From NCBI GenBank assembly GCA_944474755.1, contig OX104119.1:43487927-43551926 (forward strand): a stretch of DNA of 64,000 nucleotides. Reading direction: 5' to 3'. Shown piece by piece: positions 58,680 through 64,000 of the stretch. Under the pieces are notes generated by a model. It was not told where the DNA came from, did not search any database, and saw nothing but the letters and a program-made list of their open reading frames with translations. Source of the DNA: Limnoperna fortunei (lineage: Eukaryota > Mollusca > Bivalvia > Mytilida > Modiolidae). Positions within the stretch are counted from its first letter, which is position 1. Each line of letters starts with the position of its first letter. Made by a program: the position numbers and the translations under genes.

Positions 58680-58890
58680 CGAGGCCGCTCAACCTAGTTA
58701 CCGAATCTACTCCTTTGATAAAATGCCTGGTTTTCAAGGGATGGCTACTAACGTTCACCCAAATGTGAGAACACAGCCTTTATACCAAATAAGACCAAAT
58801 TTCATTAATCAGAATGGACCTCGTTTTGGGTAGAATGCAACACAATCGTTATCCACAGTTTCAACAAATAAGACCACAATTTCGCCCAAA
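58680..58890 (+). pseudogene. DIRS/Ngaro-type gag-like ORF, C-terminal tail
   Basis: Reads SYRIYSFDKMPGFQGMATNV..., then NQNGPRFG and, in a shifted frame, NRYPQFQQIRPQFRPK: a Gln/Arg/Pro-rich tail of the kind that follows the zinc finger in these ORFs. It is followed by a gtaatc...tttcatttcag stretch (58892-58946) that has the form of a short intron before the RT frame. Confidence 0.6.
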
Positions 58891-58944
58891 GGTAATCTAA
58901 ATAGGTTTAATGAAGTATTTTGAATTATGACATATTTTCATTTC

Positions 58945-60404
58945 AGATCTTTCTAAAGATAGATTTGATGTTTGGAAAATGGGACATTCTCCAATAAATT
59001 TTGATGTACTGGATACTTTTCTTGAGGATTATCCTAATATTGAGGATAAAATCATTGTAAATATTGGGTTCAAATATGGGTTTCGGCTAAACTATGGTGG
59101 TCCAAGAATTTCATTTGAAACAAAAAATTAAAAATCAGTTTTATCTTATCTTGATGGTGCTAGAAATATAATTGAAAACGAAATATTATCTGGCAGAATA
59201 GCTGGTCCTTTTAGCCACATACCAATATGTAATCTTAGGTGTTCTTCTATTGGTTTGGTACCAAAGAAACAGGAGGAATAAGACTAATAAAACATTTATC
59301 ATATCCACCATCTTTTAGTGTTAATGACTATATTGATGAGAAATATACTTCTGTCAAGTATTCTTCTTTTGATAACGCTATCATAATGGTTCAAAAAAGG
59401 GGAAGGGTGCAAAATTGACAAGAATGGATATTAAGTCTGCATTCAGACTACTCCGGTTTACCCTGGAGATTTGATTTATAAGGTTTTAAGATTGAAGACA
59501 AATACTGCATTGATAAATGCATGCCCATGGGTTGTTCAATATCGTGTTAAACTTTTGAAAAATGTTCATCCTTTTTGCAGTGGGTTCTAGAAACTAAAAC
59601 TGGGTCCGAAAATACTGACAATTATTTAGACGAGTTTTTATTTGGGGAAGAATCCCACAATGATGAATGTGAAAAGCTCATGCAGGAATATAAAATTATA
59701 TGCAAAAGTCTTGGGGTTCCTATTGCTAGTCAAAACAATAGAAGGTCCTACAACATTTATTGTATATTTAGGCCTTACTATTGATACCATTAACATGTTA
59801 AAATCCCTCATGATAAAGTTAAAGACATTTTAGATAAGATAAAGAGATTACTTAATATGAGAAAGGTAACTCTTAAAGAATTACAATCAGTTTGTGGATC
59901 TTTAGCATGATATTGCATGGGTTTCAAACTTTGATCTGGAACTTTATACTGAGAGTGCTAGTGTAGGGAAGGGATGCTCTGCTTATCTAAATGGTCACTG
60001 GACATTTCTTCAATGGCCTATTGAATGGCAAGGCACAGAAATAATGAAAGATATGACGTATCTTGAAACTATTCCAATTTCGTTAGTTAGCGATATTTTT
60101 GTGGTTTGACAAATTCTATTTAAAAAACATATTGTTTCATATAGATAACTTGGCAGTTGTAAATATCTTAAATAAGAAATCTAGCAAATCTGAAAGAGTG
60201 ATGTCAATCTTAAGATTGATTGTTTATTGTTCTTTAATTGGACATTTTCAGTTTAAAGCTGTGTATATTTTTTCTAAAGAGAATGCTATAGCTGATGCTT
60301 TATCTCGTGCTAATTTTCAGAAGTTTCGACGATTAGAGCCAAATGCAGACGAGCATCCAACCCCAGTCCCACAGGAATTTTGGAACCTTTTAAGGATGAA
60401 ATGA
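58945..60404 (+). pseudogene. DIRS/Ngaro-type reverse transcriptase-RNase H
   Basis: In changing frames: KMGHSPINFDVLDTFLEDYP, SSIGLVPKK then GGIRLIKHLSYPPSFSVNDY, LTRMDIKSAFRL (motif A with Asp), PMGCSISC, and NYLDEFLF where YxDD is expected (second Asp is Glu). The RNase H and connection part reads LYTESASVGKGCSAYLNGHW, LFHIDNLAVVNILNKKSSKS and FSKENAIADALSRA. Known: this series is typical of tyrosine-recombinase retrotransposons. At least two stops (after FETKN; after GSLA) and several frameshifts are present. Confidence 0.85.
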
Positions 60405-61300
60405 ATAAATTGTTACGGAATTCTGTTTCACAAACACAAATAATGTTTATGAAAATGCAAATTGCCTTATTTGAAAAATTTAGATTTCAGTATGAAGTAG
60501 ATCAAATTTGGCCTCCACCATTTGAAAAAAAAAGTTAATTTTATTGCATATCTTTCAAAATTAGGATATTCGGCTACCACTGCGAGGACCTATCTTTCTG
60601 AAATAAATTTCAAGTAAAAACTGAATAATTGGAATGAATTTTCCAATTCTTTTATTTTGGATAAGATGTTTAATGGGATGTAACGTTTGGGCAAAAAAGA
60701 TGATTCCAGAAAACCAATTACTATCAATTTGTTAAAACAGATTTTGTTGGTCCTTAAAAATGTTTGTAATTCAGTTTATGAGACGAAATTGTTTATTTCT
60801 GCATTTTGTTTGGGATTTTTGGATTTTTGAGAATAGGTGAAATAACATATGTTGGAAAGGGCACTGAGTAACATATAGTCAAATCTTCTGATATAAAATT
60901 TGGCGAAAATAAATCAGAAGTCTCTGTTAAAATTCCATCTTCAAAAACAGACCAAAGAGGTGTCAACTACTATAATATTGTCCAAATTTAATGACGATAC
61001 CATTTGTGCTTATAGGCATTTAAAGGAGTATTTAAGGCTACGTCCATCCTAAAATAGATAGTTATATTGTCATTTAAATGATAAAAATGTCAACAGATTT
61101 CAGTTTTTAACAATTTTAAGATCGGCATTCAAATATCTAGGCTTCAATCCAAATGAATATAATACACATTCGTTTAGAATAGGTGCGGCAACTTTTGCTT
61201 ATTTGGAAGGTAAACTTGAGGAAGACATAAAATTTATGGGTAAATTGTCTTCTTATTCTTTTAAATCATATATCAGGATTGGACGTTTGGTAAACTAAAT
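60405..61300 (+). pseudogene. Tyrosine recombinase of the DIRS/Ngaro-type element
   Basis: Fragments KLGYSATTARTYLSEINF, RKPITINLLKQILLVLKN, FLTILRSAFKYLGFNPNEYN and THSFRIGAATFAYLEGKLEE followed by FKSYIRIG. The HxxR motif (His at about 61167) and the late Tyr match phage-integrase-type active-site residues. Known: DIRS/Ngaro elements integrate with such a recombinase instead of a DDE integrase. Several stops and shifts. Confidence 0.82.
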
Positions 61301-61439
61301 AAAATCAATTGTTTCAGGCACCCAAAAGATTATTTGGATACTGGAATCTTCCATTATTGTAAAAGCATCGTCCCACAGTCAGAAAAGACGAATTGGAATT
61401 GATTTTGAATTTACATAAGTTGTGATACAAGTTACAATG

Positions 61440-61935
61440 GACCGGTCAATCTTGTATGTCAATATATGATGTGGTACCTATGGTTAGGAATTCAAAATGA
61501 TTTTCTTTTATGGGTTACCCGATCCGTAGTTGTCCATTGTGGAGGCAATGACATTGGTCGTGTCAGCTGTGCAAAACTTTTATTAAATTTATGTTGTATG
61601 TTGTTAGTAAAATGATATATTGTAAACCTTTTATATATTCCAGCATTTTACCAAGGCTAAACTGGAGACATTCTATGTACACTACAAAAATGAATATTTC
61701 TAGAAAAAGAATAAATAGGGGAGTAAAATCCTATCAGAATAAAACAGCAGGTTACACAATTGTTCATACTGTTTTTGATAATGTTCATAAATCTTTATAC
61801 GATAGAGATGGAGTTCACTTATCCTATATTGGCAATGACATTTTTCTGAACTCCTTGCAAAGTGCTTTAGAACAGTACGGTTTCATTTCACTCCATTCAA
61901 TTTTTTTTATCCTCTACAGTATAAAGATTTGTTAA
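61440..61935 (+). pseudogene. SGNH-hydrolase-like ORF of the Ngaro-type element
   Basis: VVVHCGGNDIGRV (GxND block, about 61526-61565), ILPRLNWRHSMYTTKMN, RINRGVKSYQNKTAGYTIVH and DRDGVHLSYIGNDIFLNSLQ. D-G-V-H is the DxxH catalytic pair of SGNH/GDSL hydrolases. Known: some Ngaro retrotransposons encode such a hydrolase after the recombinase; its role is not settled. The last half (61591-61935) is one open frame; the first half is shifted. Confidence 0.8.
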
Positions 61936-62266
61936 CCCCTGTTCATTGCAATATTGAATTTGTTGTTTGTGCATAAAACAATGTTGCACATATAATTTTT
62001 TAATTGCATACTTATATGTTATTTCCTTTGTTTTTCTTTATGTTTGAACTTTGACATAATGTCTGATGATGTAAAAATTTAAGCACTGTTGAATTCGACA
62101 ATTTAATTTTGTTGATGTTGAAACTAAATTGTTGTTAAATGTTGTTGAATTATTGAAATGTTGTTTTAGTCCTGTTGAATTGTTGAAATGTATTAACGTT
62201 GCCTATTTTTACGATTTCTTGTCATGGCGGATTAGCATTTGCTTCATGCTTACACAAATGCTAATT

Positions 62267-64000
62267 TTGGCAGTGATTTATTTGATTAAGCGGTTATGGA
62301 TAAGCCCAGGAGCCAAGGAACAATAATTCTCATTGTTGGTTTTCCCTTCAGTGACCATTGGTCAACATGTTTTACTGTTGGCCAGTTTGTTGATTATGTT
62401 GGTGTATATGTTAAATAAATGCCATGACAAATTTTCAGCCAAAACTCCATTGTCGCTTTTTCTTTAATCATTACACAATTAAATCAAAATAGGTACACGG
62501 TTAAATAATTAGTTTATTTCATACACATAGCTCAATATATCTGTTTTTCATATTATGTTGTTGCAACAGGGGAAATATGCAATATTAAAATTTAATTGCA
62601 TGTTAATTAAATTGATTTATTGCATTGAAACATAATTACTAATTTTTACACAATACCCTTTACAATTTTATATAACATAAAACATTTAAAAGATTATATT
62701 TAAATCGCCTCGTGGACTTGAGACGTATTTAATCGAAACTCCCGCTCAAATCATTCTTGTGCATTTTTAAAAATCGAACACCCACCCTCCCTCCCTTACT
62801 TTACACATTCTTGCTCTCCTAGTTTATTTTTCAGATTGTGTCCATGGCTTAACAATGACTTATAGATTGCCGTTACAGTATAGGTAATAGAACATTGATG
62901 AATATCGCTTGAATGTTGGGCCATGATCTGTTATATACCCGTTTATGGACTTTGATGAATATCGCTTGAACATTGGATCACAAACTATAATATACCGTTT
63001 TACGGACTTTGATGAATATCGTTTGAACATTGGGCCACGAATTGTAATATACCGTTTTTGGACTTTGATGAACATCGCTTGAACATTGAACCACGAAATG
63101 GAATATAATAGTACCCGTTTTACAGAATTTGTTGAATATCTCTTGAACATTGGACCACGAACTGTAATATACCATTTTAACATCGCTAGAGCATTGGACC
63201 TCGAAATGTAATATACCTGTTTTACGGACTTGAAATGTTATAATAAGATTATGCAGCCCTCAGTCAAGTCGTCATGGGCTTTGGATTGGATTTACTATAT
63301 AAGTGGTTGGCAGTGATTTATTTGATTAAGCTGTTATGGATAAGCCCAGCAGCCAAGGAACAATAATTCTCATTGTTGGTTTTCCCTTCAGTGACCATTG
63401 GTCAACATGTTTTACTGTTGGCCAGTTTGTTGATTATGTTGGTGTATATGTTAAATAAATGCCATGACAAATTTTCAGCCAAAACTCCATTGTCGCTTTT
63501 TATTTAATCATTACACAATTAAATCAAAATAGGTACACGGTTAAATAATTAGTTTATTTCATACACATAGCTCAATATATCTGTTTTTCATATTATGTTG
63601 TTGTAACAGGGGAAATATGCAATATTAAAATTTAATTGCATGTTAATTAAATTGATTTATTGCATTGAAACATAATTACTAATTTTTACACAATACCCTT
63701 TACAATTTTATATAACATAAAACATTTAAAAGATTATATTTAAATCGCCTCGTGGACTTGAGACGTATTTAATCGAAACTCCCGCTCAAATCATTCTCGT
63801 GCATTTTTAAAAATCGAACACCCACCCTCCCTCCCTTACTTTACATATTCTTGCTCTCCTAGTTTATTTTTCAGATTGTGTCCATGGCTTAACAATGACT
63901 TATAGATTGCCGTTACAGTATAGGTAATAGAACATTGATGAATATCGCTTGAATGTTGGGCCATGATCTGTTATATACCCGTTTATGGACTTTGATGAAT
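62267..64000. repeat. 1040-bp direct tandem duplication, second copy cut by window end
   Basis: 62267-63306 and 63307-64000 align base for base at a constant offset of 1040 with about 6 differences in 694 bp and no indels. Copy 1 starts just after the Ngaro-type hydrolase ORF. It includes a (C/T)-rich accctccctccctt stretch and the minisatellite at 62885-63235. Confidence 0.95.
62885..63235. repeat. Minisatellite (about 55-60 bp unit)
   Basis: Six to seven units of tttgatgaatatcgcttgaa followed by cattgggccacgaa.tgtaatataccgttttacgga. The second 1040-bp copy begins to repeat it at about 63925. Confidence 0.9.

Larger units (their letters stand above)
55211..58680. other. Repeat block interrupting the DIRS-like gag
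   Basis: Contains the ataccccacgc...-headed array (55358-56230), a longer array of 'taactcct.ta..agtcat' units (56280-58210), a (CT)n patch (56970-57010) and a palindrome (58381-58478). No coding frame of quality. Confidence 0.6.

Overview
This window is AT-rich, intron-rich animal DNA packed with dispersed repeats. The repeat repertoire points to a bivalve mollusc, probably mussel-like: tRNA-headed SINEs with a (CAAA)n tail, 'agctcacctg...caggtgagc' and 'gtctcgcctgc...gcaggcgagac' elements, and (CTGT)n-headed 'accccccgc...gcgggggtat' elements. Species cannot be fixed from sequence alone. Two runs of exactly 200 N (5801-6000, 34463-34662) are assembly gaps.

7.4-32.2 kb holds the one intact host gene, on the + strand: the 3' part of a Rho GTPase-activating protein of the ARHGAP9/12/15/27 type. 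I rebuilt 12 exons. All have GT/AG borders and compatible phases; together they make 1419 nt, or 472 residues plus a stop, with the order proline-rich linker, PH domain, basic linker, RhoGAP domain with arginine finger. No start codon was assigned, so upstream exons probably lie before the window. The introns carry SINEs, a LINE 3' fragment, several inverted-repeat DNA transposons, long tandem arrays, and two relic duplications of the gene's own exon borders.

32.2-41.6 kb is the 3' UTR and gene-poor DNA with a minisatellite and hairpin MITEs. 41.6-64 kb is a graveyard of transposons. A reverse-transcriptase element is split by a 5.1-kb inverted-repeat-bounded insertion whose two flanks rejoin in frame. 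A piggyBac transposase pseudogene lies next to a TTAA-flanked MITE. A decayed DIRS/Ngaro-type tyrosine-recombinase retrotransposon (gag zinc finger, RT, RNase H, tyrosine recombinase, SGNH hydrolase) is itself interrupted by about 3.5 kb of repeats. The window ends inside a tandem duplication of 1040 bp.

The best leads are the tandem array of splice-acceptor copies in front of exon 5, the exon 9 relic, three elements with exact 9-bp target duplications (one 2.2 kb long with about 240-bp inverted repeats), the in-frame insertion into the RT gene, and the modular Ngaro-like element. I saw no convincing wholly new system; most novelty is in mobile-element structure and in splice-site duplication.
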